DNA of 42,127 bases, from positions 1 through 42,127 of the forward strand of contig CAMBDA010000029.1 of assembly GCA_945865175.1 (NCBI GenBank), read 5' to 3'. Positions 14,361-24,069 of the stretch are shown here, in pieces. Source of the DNA: an uncultured Prevotellaceae bacterium (GTDB taxonomy: Bacteria > Bacteroidota > Bacteroidia > Bacteroidales > Bacteroidaceae). Both the position numbers and the translations under genes were made by a program. Each line of letters opens with the position of its first letter. Position 1 is the stretch's first letter. The notes beneath the pieces are model-generated. The model searched no databases and was not told the DNA's origin. It saw only the letters and a list, made by a program, of their open reading frames with translations.

Positions 14361-16163
14361 TTAGTCAATGATTCTCACACCGCCCTTGTCGGCCGATGAC
14401 ACACTCTGGGCGTAGGCGCGCAGGGCCTTGCTCACCACGCGGTTGCGCTTGAGCGGCTGCTGGGGGCGTGCAGCCAGTTCCTCGTCGCTGAGACGCACAT
14501 TGATGGTGCGGTTGGGAATGTCGATGTCGATGATGTCACCGTCTGTCAGTTTGCCGATGTTGCCTCCGGCCGCAGCCTCAGGACTGCAGTGTCCGATGCT
14601 CAGGCCGCTGGTGCCACCGCTGAAGCGTCCGTCTGTGACAAGGGCACATTCCTTGCCCATGTGCATGCTCTTGATATAACTGGTGGGGTAGAGCATTTCC
14701 TGCATGCCAGGGCCGCCCTTGGGGCCTTCGTGGGTGATGACCACCACATCGCCCTTTTTCACCTTGCCGCCCAAGATGCCTTCGCAGGCATCTTCCTGGC
14801 TGTCAAATACAACGGCGGGCCCGCTGAATTTCCAGATGCTTTCGTCCACACCGGCAGTCTTCACTACACAGCCGTCCTGTGCGATGTTGCCGAAGAGGAT
14901 GGCCATGCCGCCGTCCTTGGTGTAGGCATGCTCGATGTCGCGGATGCAGCCCTTCTCGCGGTCGGTGTCGAGCGTCTCGTACTGGGTGTCCTGTGCGCCC
15001 AGCTTGTTACAGAATACGCCTGCGGGTGCCGAGCTGTAGATGCGCTTGGCCTCGGGGTCGATGTCTGCCTTGAGGATGGAATAGCGCTGGATGTCCTCGG
15101 CCAGGGTGTGGCCGTTCACGCGCATCACGCTGGTGTCGATGAGGCCGCCCTTGGCCAGTTCGCCCAGCAGGCCCATCATGCCGCCTGCACGCCCGCACTC
15201 CTGCACGCTGTACTTCTGGCTGTTGGGGGCCAGTTTGCACAGGAACGGAGTCTTGCGCGAGAGGGCATCGATGTCGGCCATGGTGAAATCCACGCCTGCC
15301 TCCTGGGCCACAGCCAGCAGGTGGAGCACGGTGTTGGTGCTTGCGCCCATGGCGATGTCGAGCGTCATGGCGTTCATGAAGGCCGTGCGTGTGGCAATGC
15401 TGCGGGGCAGTACGCTCTCGTCCCCGTGTTCATAATAGGCCAGGGCATTCTTCACAATCTGGCGTGCTGCATCCTTCATCAGGCGCACACGGTTGACGTG
15501 GGTGGCCAGAATGGTGCCGTTGCCAGGGAGCGAAAGGCCGATGGCCTCGGTGAGGTTGTTCATGCTGTTGGCAGTGAACATGCCGGAGCAGCAGCCGCAG
15601 CCAGGACATGCGCGGTTCTCCACTTCTGCCAGTTCGTCGTCGCCTACGGTGGGGTCGGCTCCCTTTATCATGGCAGCAATCAGGTCGAGGTTCTCCCCCT
15701 TCCATTTGCCTGCTTCCATGGGGCCTCCGCTTACAAACACAGCGGGGATGTTCAGCCTCATGGCAGCCATCAGCATTCCGGGGGTTATCTTGTCACAGTT
15801 GGAGATGCACACCATGGCATCGGCCTTATGGGCGTTGCACATGTATTCCACGCTGTCTGCGATAATGTCGCGGCTGGGCAGCGAGTAGAGCATGCCGTCG
15901 TGTCCCATTGCAATGCCGTCATCGATGGCGATGGTGTTGAATTCGGCTGCATAGCAACCAAGGCTTTCTATCTCGGCCTTCACGATCTGGCCGGCCTCAT
16001 GGAGGTGGGTATGGCCAGGGACAAACTGGGTGAACGAATTGACGATGGCAATAATAGGCTTGCCAAACTGTTCACGTTTCATACCGTTTGCTACCCATAA
16101 GGCGCGGGCTCCTGCCATGCGGCGGCCTTCCGTGCAAACGGCACTACGAAGTTGGTGTTTCAT
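14361..16163 (-). CDS. ilvD: Dihydroxy-acid dehydratase
   Basis: 600 residues, full length for the E. coli-type enzyme. Iron-sulfur and Mg2+ signatures: [13 protein letters not shown] (C123-D-K) and [18 protein letters not shown] (C186, C189, C191, C192). The C-terminal swivelling domain carries [20 protein letters not shown]. Dehydrates 2,3-dihydroxy acids to 2-oxo acids, the third step of branched-chain synthesis. It is the first gene of the ilvD-ilvB-ilvN-thioesterase-(ilvC) cluster. The region from its promoter box to the ATG is only about 46 bp, with no leader peptide or attenuator seen. Confidence 0.95.
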   Translation of the reverse strand: MKHQLRSAVCTEGRRMAGARALWVANGMKREQFGKPIIAIVNSFTQFVPGHTHLHEAGQIVKAEIESLGCYAAEFNTIAIDDGIAMGHDGMLYSLPSRDIIADSVEYMCNAHKADAMVCISNCDKITPGMLMAAMRLNIPAVFVSGGPMEAGKWKGENLDLIAAMIKGADPTVGDDELAEVENRACPGCGCCSGMFTANSMNNLTEAIGLSLPGNGTILATHVNRVRLMKDAARQIVKNALAYYEHGDESVLPRSIATRTAFMNAMTLDIAMGASTNTVLHLLAVAQEAGVDFTMADIDALSRKTPFLCKLAPNSQKYSVQECGRAGGMMGLLGELAKGGLIDTSVMRVNGHTLAEDIQRYSILKADIDPEAKRIYSSAPAGVFCNKLGAQDTQYETLDTDREKGCIRDIEHAYTKDGGMAILFGNIAQDGCVVKTAGVDESIWKFSGPAVVFDSQEDACEGILGGKVKKGDVVVITHEGPKGGPGMQEMLYPTSYIKSMHMGKECALVTDGRFSGGTSGLSIGHCSPEAAAGGNIGKLTDGDIIDIDIPNRTINVRLSDEELAARPQQPLKRNRVVSKALRAYAQSVSSADKGGVRIID

Positions 16164-16209
16164 TGCTTTATTTTGTTTCTTTTTGTTATCTCTTTACCGC
16201 AATTTTCCG

Positions 16210-16217
16210 CAAAAGTA
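16210..16217 (-). promoter_or_regulatory. -7 promoter element for the ilv operon
   Basis: Minus strand TACTTTTG fits TAnnTTTG, 46 bp before the ilvD ATG. Confidence 0.5.
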
Positions 16218-16324
16218 CAGTTTTTGTGTCATTCAAGCAAAGGAATTATCACAATATTTAAAAAAAACATTAATAAATGAAAGATTAGACTCCCTTTTTT
16301 TTTGCTCGCTTGGGAAAAATGCTG

Positions 16325-16332
16325 TAACTTCG
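16325..16332 (+). promoter_or_regulatory. Possible -7 element for slyD-aroC
   Basis: TAACTTCG, one base off TAnnTTTG, 31 bp before the slyD ATG. Confidence 0.4.
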
Positions 16333-16363
16333 CAGCAAAATCGTTTAACACAAGTTTTCAAAC

Positions 16364-16948
16364 ATGGACAAATCCAATAAGTACATTACAGTGGCATACA
16401 AGCTCTATGCACCCATGCAGGGAAGCGGGAGCGAACTGATTGAAGAGGCTCCAGCCAACCATCCCTTCCAGTTTATTTCCGGAATGGGGCTCACCCTGGA
16501 TGCTTTTGAGGCACAGATTACTCCCTTGGCAAAAGGAGAGGCTTTCGACTTTACTCTGAGCGTAGACGATGCCTATGGGCCATATGTGGAGGAGGCGCTT
16601 CAGACGGTTCCGCGCCACATCTTCGAGACCGACGGAAAGATTGACAGCCGATACATCTTCGAGGGGGCGGTAGTGCCGCTGACCAATAGCGAGGGTGAGC
16701 GTTTCAACGGCACCATCGTGGAGATTGCCAGTGAACATGTGAAGGTGGATTTGAATCATCCGCTGGCTGGCAAGCAACTCCATTTTGTGGGTACGATCAC
16801 GGAAAATCGCGAAGCTACCAATGAGGAGATTGAGCAGATGGCCAAGATGCTGGCAGGCGAATGTGGCGGCTGTGGTGGTGGCTGTGGTGGTGGCTGCGGC
16901 AGCTGCGAAGGCGGCTGCGGCGGAAGCGGATGCGGAGGTTGTGAATGA
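16364..16948 (+). CDS. slyD: SlyD-type FKBP peptidyl-prolyl isomerase with Cys/Gly tail
   Basis: 194 residues. The FKBP domain with inserted flap chaperone domain spans about 1-155: [66 protein letters not shown]. Known SlyD proteins catalyse proline isomerisation, act as chaperones and carry metal (often nickel) on the C-terminal tail. The tail here is glycine and cysteine only, with eight Cys (CGGC, CGGGC, CGSC and similar) and no His, unlike the His-rich tail of E. coli. The stop overlaps the aroC start (ATGA), so the two genes are translationally coupled. Confidence 0.9.
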   Translation: MDKSNKYITVAYKLYAPMQGSGSELIEEAPANHPFQFISGMGLTLDAFEAQITPLAKGEAFDFTLSVDDAYGPYVEEALQTVPRHIFETDGKIDSRYIFEGAVVPLTNSEGERFNGTIVEIASEHVKVDLNHPLAGKQLHFVGTITENREATNEEIEQMAKMLAGECGGCGGGCGGGCGSCEGGCGGSGCGGCE

Positions 16949-18021
16949 ACACGTTCGGCAATCTGTTTCGCGTCACCACCTTTGGTGAAAGCCATGGTCC
17001 CGCTGTCGGTGGTGTCATCGACGGCATGCCTGCAGGGGTGGATGTAGACCTCAGTTTCATCCAGCACCAGCTCGACAGGAGACGGCCGGGGCAGAGCCGT
17101 CTCACTACGGCCCGCAAGGAGGTCGACCAGGTGGAGTTGCTCAGTGGTGTGTTTGAAGGAAAAACCACGGGGTGCCCCATCGGTTTCATGGTGAGGAACA
17201 CCAACCAGCACTCCAGCGATTATGAGAACATCCGCAATCTCTACCGCCCCAGCCATGCCGATTTCACCTACTCCATGAAATATGGCTTGCGCGACCACCG
17301 TGGTGGTGGCCGCAGTTCGGCACGGGAAACCATCAGTCGTGTGGTGGCTGGTGCTTTTGCCATGCTGGCCTTGCGCGCTCAGGGCATCAGCATCACAGCC
17401 TTCACCCAGCAGGTAGGCTCCATTGTCATGCCTGGGAACTATACCGACTATGACCTCGCTGTGGCCGAACAGAACGATGTGCGTTGTCCCGACTCTGGAG
17501 TCGCTGCGCGTATGGCCCAGCTCATCATGGAGGTGAAGGCCGACGGCGACACGATTGGCGGCGTGATAGGATGTGTGGTAAAGGGCTGTCCTGTGGGACT
17601 GGGCGAACCAGCCTTCGGAAAACTGCATGCAGCCCTGGGCAGTGCCATGCTCAGCATCAATGCCGTGAAGGGCTTCGAGTATGGGATGGGCTTTGCCGGT
17701 GTATGCCAGCGGGGCAGTGAGCAGAACGACATCTTTGTACCCGATGGCCATGGTGGCATCACCACGCGTACCAATCGCAGCGGCGGCATTCAAGGCGGCA
17801 TATCCAATGGGCAGGACATCTTCTTCCGTGTGGCCTTCAAGCCGGTGGCCACTCTGCTCATGCCCCAGGAAACGGTGGACAAGGACGGCCACTCCACCAT
17901 GCTCATTTGCCGTGGCAGGCATGATGCCTGTGTGCTGCCCCGTGCCGTGCCTGTAGTGGAGGCCATGGCAGCCATTACGGTACTCGATTATCTCCTGCTC
18001 TCCCGTACGGCTGTCCTGTAG
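16945..18021 (+). CDS. aroC: Chorismate synthase
   Basis: 358 residues, full length. The family start [30 protein letters not shown], the FMN/phosphate contacts [13 protein letters not shown] and [16 protein letters not shown], and the C-terminal [18 protein letters not shown] are all present. Converts EPSP to chorismate using reduced FMN, the last common step of aromatic amino acid synthesis. It overlaps slyD by 4 bp. The gene ends 13 bp before the convergent EEP gene. Confidence 0.95.
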   Translation: MNTFGNLFRVTTFGESHGPAVGGVIDGMPAGVDVDLSFIQHQLDRRRPGQSRLTTARKEVDQVELLSGVFEGKTTGCPIGFMVRNTNQHSSDYENIRNLYRPSHADFTYSMKYGLRDHRGGGRSSARETISRVVAGAFAMLALRAQGISITAFTQQVGSIVMPGNYTDYDLAVAEQNDVRCPDSGVAARMAQLIMEVKADGDTIGGVIGCVVKGCPVGLGEPAFGKLHAALGSAMLSINAVKGFEYGMGFAGVCQRGSEQNDIFVPDGHGGITTRTNRSGGIQGGISNGQDIFFRVAFKPVATLLMPQETVDKDGHSTMLICRGRHDACVLPRAVPVVEAMAAITVLDYLLLSRTAVL

Positions 18022-18034
18022 CAACTTTGGGGCA

Positions 18035-19018
18035 TCAGTCAGCCGAAGGGTTCAGGACAATTGCCACAGGCAGGTGGTCCGATGTGCCGCCTGTGTAGGC
18101 CGTCCCCTTAAAGGTCCGTTTGGGATGCCCGTCCTTGTCTTTCAGGAACGGCAGCCCCACGGTACGTGCCTCCTGTGGCAGGAAGGGCAGCAGGCTGTCG
18201 CTGGCCAGAATGTGATCGAGCGTGCTCCATTGTTGCTGGAAATAGTAGGTCCCTTCTCCACGGCTCCTCCGTGTCCGTGGCTTCATGTCGTGGAGCGGGG
18301 GGCACAGGTGTGTGAAGACGGCATCCTCTGTGTCGGCATTGAAGTCGCCCATCACCACTAGCCGTTGTCCCTGTAGCGAGTCGGCTACTGCGCGCAGGAC
18401 TGCAGCAGCCAGCATCCTGTTTCTTGTGCCGGCACGTGTGTCACCGGCACGGCTGGGAAGGTGACACACAGCCACATGCAGGGTGTCCATCCCTTTCACC
18501 ACTCCCTTTGCTACCAGTATGTCGCGTGTGGGCCGCAGGCCGTTCTCTGCGCTGGGTATCCTCACTGCACGATGGCTTAGCAGGCAGAAGGCATCAGGCC
18601 GGTACATCAGGGCCACGTCTATGCCACGCATGTCGGGACTGTCGGTCATCACGTAGGCATATCCGGCTTTTGCCAGGGGACTGTGGCGTGTAAGGTCGTC
18701 CATCACCTGCGGGTTCTCCACTTCTTGCAGTCCCACCAGTAGCGGCCACCCGTTCTCCGGCATCACCGATGCTGTGAGGCGTGCAATCTGCACCAGTTTC
18801 TGGTGGTAGCGCCTGTGTGTCCACCGTCGTTTGCTCTGGGGCAGGAATTCCAGGTCGTTCTTGAGCGAGTCATGACTGCAGTCGAACAGGTTCTCCACGT
18901 TCCATGTGAGCAGGGTATAGGGCTGGCTCTGACCCGCGACAGGCACCAGCCACAGCAGGGCTGCCAGCCAGCTGGCCCATCCTTTGTGCTTATGATTCTT
19001 TTCCTGTCTTTTGCGCAT
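18035..19018 (-). CDS. Secreted endonuclease/exonuclease/phosphatase-family protein
   Basis: 327 residues from the ATG at 19018 (MRKRQEK). The N-terminal hydrophobic segment WASWLAALLWLVPVAGQSQ is a signal peptide. All EEP motifs are present: TWNVENLFD (Asn), LVGLQEVENP (Glu), GIDVALMYRP, VVMGDFNADTED (Asp-x-Asn), STLDHIL and GTSDHLPVAI. The fold covers DNase I-like nucleases, inositol and sphingolipid phosphodiesterases; the substrate is unknown. The start overlaps the 3' end of the YgjP-like gene by 29 bp, so the two form a unit. Position 19048 as start would add ten residues ahead of the signal and is less likely. Confidence 0.85.
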   Translation of the reverse strand: MRKRQEKNHKHKGWASWLAALLWLVPVAGQSQPYTLLTWNVENLFDCSHDSLKNDLEFLPQSKRRWTHRRYHQKLVQIARLTASVMPENGWPLLVGLQEVENPQVMDDLTRHSPLAKAGYAYVMTDSPDMRGIDVALMYRPDAFCLLSHRAVRIPSAENGLRPTRDILVAKGVVKGMDTLHVAVCHLPSRAGDTRAGTRNRMLAAAVLRAVADSLQGQRLVVMGDFNADTEDAVFTHLCPPLHDMKPRTRRSRGEGTYYFQQQWSTLDHILASDSLLPFLPQEARTVGLPFLKDKDGHPKRTFKGTAYTGGTSDHLPVAIVLNPSAD

Positions 19019-19745
19019 GGTTCCACAGACTGAAGATACTGGTGTCATACTGTTTCATCTCCTCTCTCAGCAGCATGCTCTTCCCTCCTGTATGCTGGTC
19101 CAGGATTTGCCAGAAACGCTGACTGTGGTTGAATTCCAGCAGGTGGGTCAGTTCATGCTGAATCACATAGTCCTGCAGGTGGGCAGGCAACAGCATCATG
19201 TAGATGTTCAGGTTGATGCGCCCTTGCAGGCTGCAACTGCCCCATCGCGACTTCATCTTGTGGCATCTCATGCCGGTCGGGCGCAGACCACGTGCCGCAG
19301 CCATTGCCTCCAGGCGTTGTTTCAGATAGGTGTCGGCTGCCTTGCGCAGCCCCTTTTCGATGATTCCTGTCAGCCACTGCTGCAGTTCCTCGCTTTCCCA
19401 TTCGAGGTGGGACTGGTAGTAGAACACCATGGCCGTGCCCTTCATCTCTACATACGTCTTCTCGCTGTCGTCCCTTTTGCAGGAGCAGAACGAGAAATGG
19501 GGGGTGTCGATGCAGAATTCAGGGGTGATGGCATGTGTCAGGGATTGGTGTTTCTCCATCATCTTCTCCAGTTGTGGACGCAGGTCCTCCAGCGCCTCCC
19601 TCAGCATGGAAGAGGTGGCGCGTGGGGGCACGGTGGCCCATAGCTCTTTCCCTTTCATCCGGAAAATGATGCGCCTTGCTCTTGTGCTCGCTTGTACATG
19701 AATCGTACCCAGGCGGTCGTCGGATATTTTGTCGCTGATACTCAT
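18990..19745 (-). CDS. YgjP-like (DUF45) metal-dependent hydrolase
   Basis: 251 residues, no signal peptide. The zinc-binding motif HELTH (197-201) with a further His at 207 (HSQRFW) and the conserved SRWGSCS (166-172) identify the YgjP/DUF45 SprT-like family. Members are described as M48-like metallopeptidases or UTP pyrophosphatases; which applies is not settled by sequence. First gene of a two-gene unit with the EEP-family protein. A TAACTTTG box lies 9 bp upstream of the ATG, so the transcript may have almost no leader. Confidence 0.87.
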   Translation of the reverse strand: MSISDKISDDRLGTIHVQASTRARRIIFRMKGKELWATVPPRATSSMLREALEDLRPQLEKMMEKHQSLTHAITPEFCIDTPHFSFCSCKRDDSEKTYVEMKGTAMVFYYQSHLEWESEELQQWLTGIIEKGLRKAADTYLKQRLEAMAAARGLRPTGMRCHKMKSRWGSCSLQGRINLNIYMMLLPAHLQDYVIQHELTHLLEFNHSQRFWQILDQHTGGKSMLLREEMKQYDTSIFSLWNHAQKTGKES

Positions 19746-19753
19746 AAGTACTG

Positions 19754-19761
19754 CAAAGTTA
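19754..19761 (-). promoter_or_regulatory. -7 promoter element for the YgjP-like gene
   Basis: Minus strand TAACTTTG, 9 bp before the ATG at 19745. Confidence 0.5.
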
Positions 19762-19826
19762 TGAAGAAAAGTGGATAAAACCTACAATTCTTGGGGCAAT
19801 TTTTTTAATAACTCACAGGAATTATG

Positions 19827-19834
19827 TAACTTTG
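19827..19834 (+). promoter_or_regulatory. -7 promoter element for lysS
   Basis: TAACTTTG, 27 bp before the lysS ATG. Confidence 0.55.
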
Positions 19835-19861
19835 CAGCCAAAATAAGTATTATATTATACG

Positions 19862-21634
19862 ATGAACATACTAGAACTGAGCGAACAGGAGATTGTTCGC
19901 CGCAACAATCTACAGCAATTGCGGGACCTGGGCATAGACCCTTATCCCGCCGCAGCCTATCCCACTGATGCCTTCAGTGTAGAAATCAAGAACAGCTTTG
20001 TGGACCTCCCTGAGGTGGCCGCCGAGGACGGCACTATGCAGCCTGCCGTGGCTACGCCGGAGAATAGCCGCAATGTGTGCATTGCAGGCCGTATGATGAG
20101 CAAGCGCGTCCAGGGCAAGGCCGCCTTTGTGGAACTGCTCGACAGCAAGGGGCGCATCCAGGTGTATGTGACGCGCGATGCCCTTTGTCCCAATTCCGAG
20201 GACACCACCATGTACAACGTGGTGTTCAAGAAATGTCTCGACCTGGGCGACTTTATCGGGATCAAGGGGTATGTGTTCCGCACCAAGACAGGCGAGATTA
20301 CTGTCCATGCCACCAGCCTTACCGTACTGGCCAAGAGCCTTAAGCCGCTGCCCGTGGTGAAGGAAAAGGACGGTCAGGTATACGACTCCTTCGACGACCC
20401 CGAGCTGCGCTACCGCCAGCGTTATGTGGACCTCATCGTGAATCCTAATGTGAAGGAAACCTTCCTCAAGCGTGCCACCATTCTTCGCACCCTCCGCAAC
20501 CTGCTCGATGAGGCTGGCTACACAGAGGTGGAGACCCCTACACTGCAAAGCATCCCTGGCGGCGCTTCCGCCCGCCCGTTCATCACACATTTCAATGCAC
20601 TCAATGTAGACATGTACATGCGCATTGCCACCGAACTTTATCTCAAGCGTCTCATTGTGGGCGGATTCGAGGGCGTGTATGAGATAGGAAAGAATTTCCG
20701 CAACGAGGGCATGGACCGCACCCACAACCCCGAGTTTACCTGCATGGAGCTGTATGTGCAGTATAAGGACTACAACTGGATGATGTCCTTCACCGAGCAA
20801 CTGCTGGAAAAGATTTGCATCGCTGTGAACGGCACTACCGAGACTGTGCTCGACGGGAAGACCATCTCTTTCAAGGCTCCCTACCGCCGCCTGCCCATTC
20901 TGGATGCCATCAAGGAACAGACGGGCTACGACCTCAACGGCATGGACGAACAGAACATCCGTGAGGTGGCCAGGACCCTGGGCATAGAGGTGGACGACAC
21001 CATGGGAAAGGGCAAGCTCATCGACGAGATTTTCGGTGAGACCTGTGAAGGAACCTTCATTCAGCCCACTTTCATCACCGACTATCCTGTAGAGATGAGC
21101 CCTCTCACCAAGATGCACCGTTCCAAACCAGGCCTCACAGAGCGGTTCGAGCTGATGGTCAACGGTAAGGAACTGGCCAATGCCTATAGCGAGCTCAACG
21201 ACCCCATCGATCAGGAGGAACGCTTTGTGGACCAGATGAAACTGGCCGACAAGGGCGATGATGAGGCCATGATTATCGATCAGGACTTCCTGCGTGCCCT
21301 ACAGTATGGCATGCCCCCCACCAGTGGCATCGGCATTGGCATAGACCGTCTGGTGATGATGATGACAGGACAGACAGCCATCGGAGAGGTGATGCTCTTC
21401 CCTCAGATGAAGCCCGAGGTGAAGGCTCCCCGCGACAAGGACGAGGCTTTTGTGGCACTGGGCGTGCCTGCCTGTCTTATTCCTGTGCTGCGCAAGGCTG
21501 GCTACAACCTGGTGTCCACGCTCAAGGGGGTGGCTCCTGCCAAGCTGCAACAGCAAATCATAGAAATCGTAAAGAAGTACAAGCTGCCGCTGGAGAAACC
21601 CTCTCAGGAGGCTATCGCCCAGTGGACAGCCTAA
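19862..21634 (+). CDS. lysS: Lysyl-tRNA synthetase, class II
   Basis: 590 residues. The OB-fold anticodon-binding domain spans about 70-170 (VCIAGRMMSKRVQGKAAFVELLD). The class II core carries motif 1 (YRQRYVDLIVN), motif 2 (FRNEGMDRTHNPEFTCMEL) and motif 3 (GIGIGIDRLVMMMTG). About 65 residues follow the core (from PRDKDEAF to the end, with VPACLIPVLRKAGYNLVSTL); E. coli LysRS stops soon after motif 3, whereas Bacteroidetes enzymes I recall are similarly long. Charges tRNA-Lys. Heads the block lysS-gpsA-pgi-HAD, likely cotranscribed (gap to gpsA 24 bp). Confidence 0.95.
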   Translation: MNILELSEQEIVRRNNLQQLRDLGIDPYPAAAYPTDAFSVEIKNSFVDLPEVAAEDGTMQPAVATPENSRNVCIAGRMMSKRVQGKAAFVELLDSKGRIQVYVTRDALCPNSEDTTMYNVVFKKCLDLGDFIGIKGYVFRTKTGEITVHATSLTVLAKSLKPLPVVKEKDGQVYDSFDDPELRYRQRYVDLIVNPNVKETFLKRATILRTLRNLLDEAGYTEVETPTLQSIPGGASARPFITHFNALNVDMYMRIATELYLKRLIVGGFEGVYEIGKNFRNEGMDRTHNPEFTCMELYVQYKDYNWMMSFTEQLLEKICIAVNGTTETVLDGKTISFKAPYRRLPILDAIKEQTGYDLNGMDEQNIREVARTLGIEVDDTMGKGKLIDEIFGETCEGTFIQPTFITDYPVEMSPLTKMHRSKPGLTERFELMVNGKELANAYSELNDPIDQEERFVDQMKLADKGDDEAMIIDQDFLRALQYGMPPTSGIGIGIDRLVMMMTGQTAIGEVMLFPQMKPEVKAPRDKDEAFVALGVPACLIPVLRKAGYNLVSTLKGVAPAKLQQQIIEIVKKYKLPLEKPSQEAIAQWTA

Positions 21635-21658
21635 CCCCAGTCCCCCCGAGATATACCC

Positions 21659-22648
21659 ATGATAGGAAAGATAGCTGTGCTGGGAGGCGGCAGTTGGGCT
21701 ACGGCCATCGCCAAGATGTTGCTGGAGCGCAACGACGAAATCGGATGGTACCTCAGGCGGGACGACCGCATTGAGGACTTCCGTAGGCTGGGCCACAACC
21801 CGGCCTATCTGACCAGTGTCCACTTCGATGTGTCGCGCATCCATTTCAGCAGTGACATCAATCAGATTGTCCGTCAGTTTGATACGCTGGTATTCGTGAC
21901 GCCCTCGCCCTATCTCAAAGGACATTTGAAGAAGCTGAAGGTGTCGCTGCGCGACAAGTTTCTCGTTACGGCCATCAAGGGAATCGTCCCCGATGAGAAC
22001 ATGATCTGCAGCGAATACTTCCACCATATGTACAACGTTCCCGACGAGAACCTGGCTGTGCTGGGTGGCCCCAGCCATGCCGAGGAGGTGGCGCTGGGAA
22101 GACTCACCTACCTTACCGTAGGCTGCACCGACCAGGACAAGGCACAGGCTTTTGCCGGGATGCTGGCCAGTCATTATGTGAAGACCAAGACATGCCCTGA
22201 TGTCATTGGCATCGAGTATGCCAGTGTGCTCAAGAATGTCTATGCCATTGCAGCCGGCATCTGCCACGGCCTCAAGTATGGCGACAACTTCCAGGCTGTG
22301 CTCATGAGCAATGCCGTGCAGGAGATGGACCGTTTTCTGCGTACGGTGTACAATATAGACCGCAACATCATCGATTCGGTGTATACCGGTGACCTGCTGG
22401 TGACGGGCTATAGCAATTTCAGCCGCAACCGCGTGTTCGGTACGATGATTGGTCAGGGCTACAGCGTGAAGAGCGCGCAGATAGAGATGGAGATGATTGC
22501 AGAGGGCTATTTCGGCACCAAGTGCATGAAGGACATCAACAAGCACCTCCACGTGAACATGCCCATCCTGGACGCAGTCTACAACATCCTTTATGAGCGC
22601 ATCTCGCCCACCATCGAAATAAAACTGCTGAGCGAGGCCTTCCGTTGA
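21659..22648 (+). CDS. gpsA: NAD(P)H-dependent glycerol-3-phosphate dehydrogenase
   Basis: 329 residues. Rossmann motif VLGGGSWATAIAKM near residues 7-20. The NAD-binding segment VFVTPSPYLKGHL and conserved VLGGPSHAEEVALGRLT follow. The catalytic Lys lies in YASVLKNVYAIAAGICHGLKYGDN, and the C-terminal domain contains FSRNRVFGTMIGQG. Makes sn-glycerol 3-phosphate from dihydroxyacetone phosphate for phospholipid synthesis. It lies between lysS and pgi on the same strand. Confidence 0.94.
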   Translation: MIGKIAVLGGGSWATAIAKMLLERNDEIGWYLRRDDRIEDFRRLGHNPAYLTSVHFDVSRIHFSSDINQIVRQFDTLVFVTPSPYLKGHLKKLKVSLRDKFLVTAIKGIVPDENMICSEYFHHMYNVPDENLAVLGGPSHAEEVALGRLTYLTVGCTDQDKAQAFAGMLASHYVKTKTCPDVIGIEYASVLKNVYAIAAGICHGLKYGDNFQAVLMSNAVQEMDRFLRTVYNIDRNIIDSVYTGDLLVTGYSNFSRNRVFGTMIGQGYSVKSAQIEMEMIAEGYFGTKCMKDINKHLHVNMPILDAVYNILYERISPTIEIKLLSEAFR

Positions 22649-22651
22649 TTC

Positions 22652-22667
22652 CTGCCCCCACGGGCAG
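22652..22667 (+). terminator. Short hairpin between gpsA and pgi
   Basis: CTGCCC and GGGCAG around a 4-base loop just after gpsA. No T-run; may be a weak terminator or processing site. Confidence 0.25.
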
Positions 22668-22734
22668 ACAGGAAACCAAAAATGAGAGAACAAGTATAAA
22701 TACTATGTCATATAATTAATATAAGGTAAAAAGC

Positions 22735-24069
22735 ATGATTAGATTAGACATTTCCAAGGCTCTGCAGGAAGCAGCCCTGGAGGAAACAGCATTGCAGCAG
22801 CGTGTGGCTGCCGCACAAGCACAGTTGGAGGAGGCCACCTGCCCCGGTAATGACTTCCTGGGATGGCTGCATCTGCCCAGCAGCATCACGCCTGAGTTCT
22901 TGGGCGAGGTGAAGGCATGCGCCGATGTGCTGCGCCAGCATTGCGATACTGTGGTGGTGGCTGGTATCGGCGGTTCCTATTTGGGCGCACGTGCCGTCAT
23001 CGAAGCCTTGGGAAACAGCTTTGCATGGCTCACCAACAAGGGCGAGAACCCCGACATCCTGTTTGCAGGCAACAATATCGGTGAGGATTATCTTTACGAG
23101 CTGACCCAGTATCTCAAGACCCGTCAGTTTGGCGTAATCAACATCAGCAAGAGCGGCACCACCACCGAGACGGCCCTGGCCTTCCGTCTGCTCAAGAAGC
23201 AGTGCGAGGAGCAGCGTGGCAAGGAGATGGCCCGCAAGGTGATTGTGGCTGTTACCGATGCCCGTAAGGGCGCTGCACGCACCACTGCTGACAAGGAGGG
23301 CTACACCAGCTTCATCATCCCCGACAATGTGGGCGGACGTTTCAGTGTGCTCACTCCTGTGGGCCTGCTGCCCATCGCAGTGGCTGGCTTCGATGTTGAA
23401 GCCCTTGTCAAGGGTGCCGCCGACATGGAGCGTGCCACAGCACCTGAGGTGCCCTTTGCACAGAATCCCAGCGCAGTGTATGCAGCTGCTCGTAACGTGC
23501 TCTATCAGCAGGGTAAGAAAATAGAGATTCTTGTCAACTTCCAGCCCAAGCTCCACTACATGAACGAGTGGTGGAAGCAGCTCTATGGCGAAAGCGAGGG
23601 CAAGGACCTCAAGGGCATCTTCCCCGCAGCTGTCGACTTTTCTACCGACCTTCACTCCATGGGACAGTGGATTCAGGAGGGCGAGCGCACCATCTTTGAG
23701 ACGGTGGTGAGCGTGGAGAATCCGGAACATACGCTGCTCTTCCCCCACGACGAGGAGAACCTGGACGGCCTCAACTTCCTTTCCGGCAAGCGTGTGGATG
23801 AGGTGAACAAGATGGCCGAACTGGGCACCCGTCTGGCTCATGTGGACGGAGGTGTGCCCAATATCCGTGTCTGCATCGACCGACTGGATGCTTATAACCT
23901 GGGACAGCTCATCTATTTCTTCGAGAAGGCCTGTGGCATCAGCGGACTCATTCTGGGTGTGAACCCCTTCAACCAGCCTGGTGTGGAGGCCTACAAGAAG
24001 AACATGTTCGCCCTGCTCGGCAAGCCAGGCTACGAGAAGGAGACCGAAGCCATCAAGACACGTATCTGA
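22735..24069 (+). CDS. pgi: Glucose-6-phosphate isomerase
   Basis: 444 residues, the short bacterial form. Sugar-isomerase signatures: [54 protein letters not shown] and the C-terminal [20 protein letters not shown] with the catalytic Lys. A His/Glu pair for ring opening is likely in the region [11 protein letters not shown]. Interconverts glucose 6-phosphate and fructose 6-phosphate. The gap to gpsA is 86 bp, A/T-rich without a clear promoter; the stop overlaps the start of the HAD gene by one base. Confidence 0.95.
   Translation: MIRLDISKALQEAALEETALQQRVAAAQAQLEEATCPGNDFLGWLHLPSSITPEFLGEVKACADVLRQHCDTVVVAGIGGSYLGARAVIEALGNSFAWLTNKGENPDILFAGNNIGEDYLYELTQYLKTRQFGVINISKSGTTTETALAFRLLKKQCEEQRGKEMARKVIVAVTDARKGAARTTADKEGYTSFIIPDNVGGRFSVLTPVGLLPIAVAGFDVEALVKGAADMERATAPEVPFAQNPSAVYAAARNVLYQQGKKIEILVNFQPKLHYMNEWWKQLYGESEGKDLKGIFPAAVDFSTDLHSMGQWIQEGERTIFETVVSVENPEHTLLFPHDEENLDGLNFLSGKRVDEVNKMAELGTRLAHVDGGVPNIRVCIDRLDAYNLGQLIYFFEKACGISGLILGVNPFNQPGVEAYKKNMFALLGKPGYEKETEAIKTRI

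Noticed and set aside
14589..16100. 503-codon frame antisense to ilvD
   Set aside because: Shadow of a highly conserved GC-rich gene; no signal, motif or promoter of its own.
16164..16363. Attenuator or leader peptide for the ilv operon
   Set aside because: Only about 46 bp from promoter box to ATG; no Ile/Val/Leu-rich short frame or terminator hairpin seen.
16862..16945. Frameshift at the slyD-aroC junction
   Set aside because: Both genes have normal ends and starts; the ATGA overlap is ordinary translational coupling.
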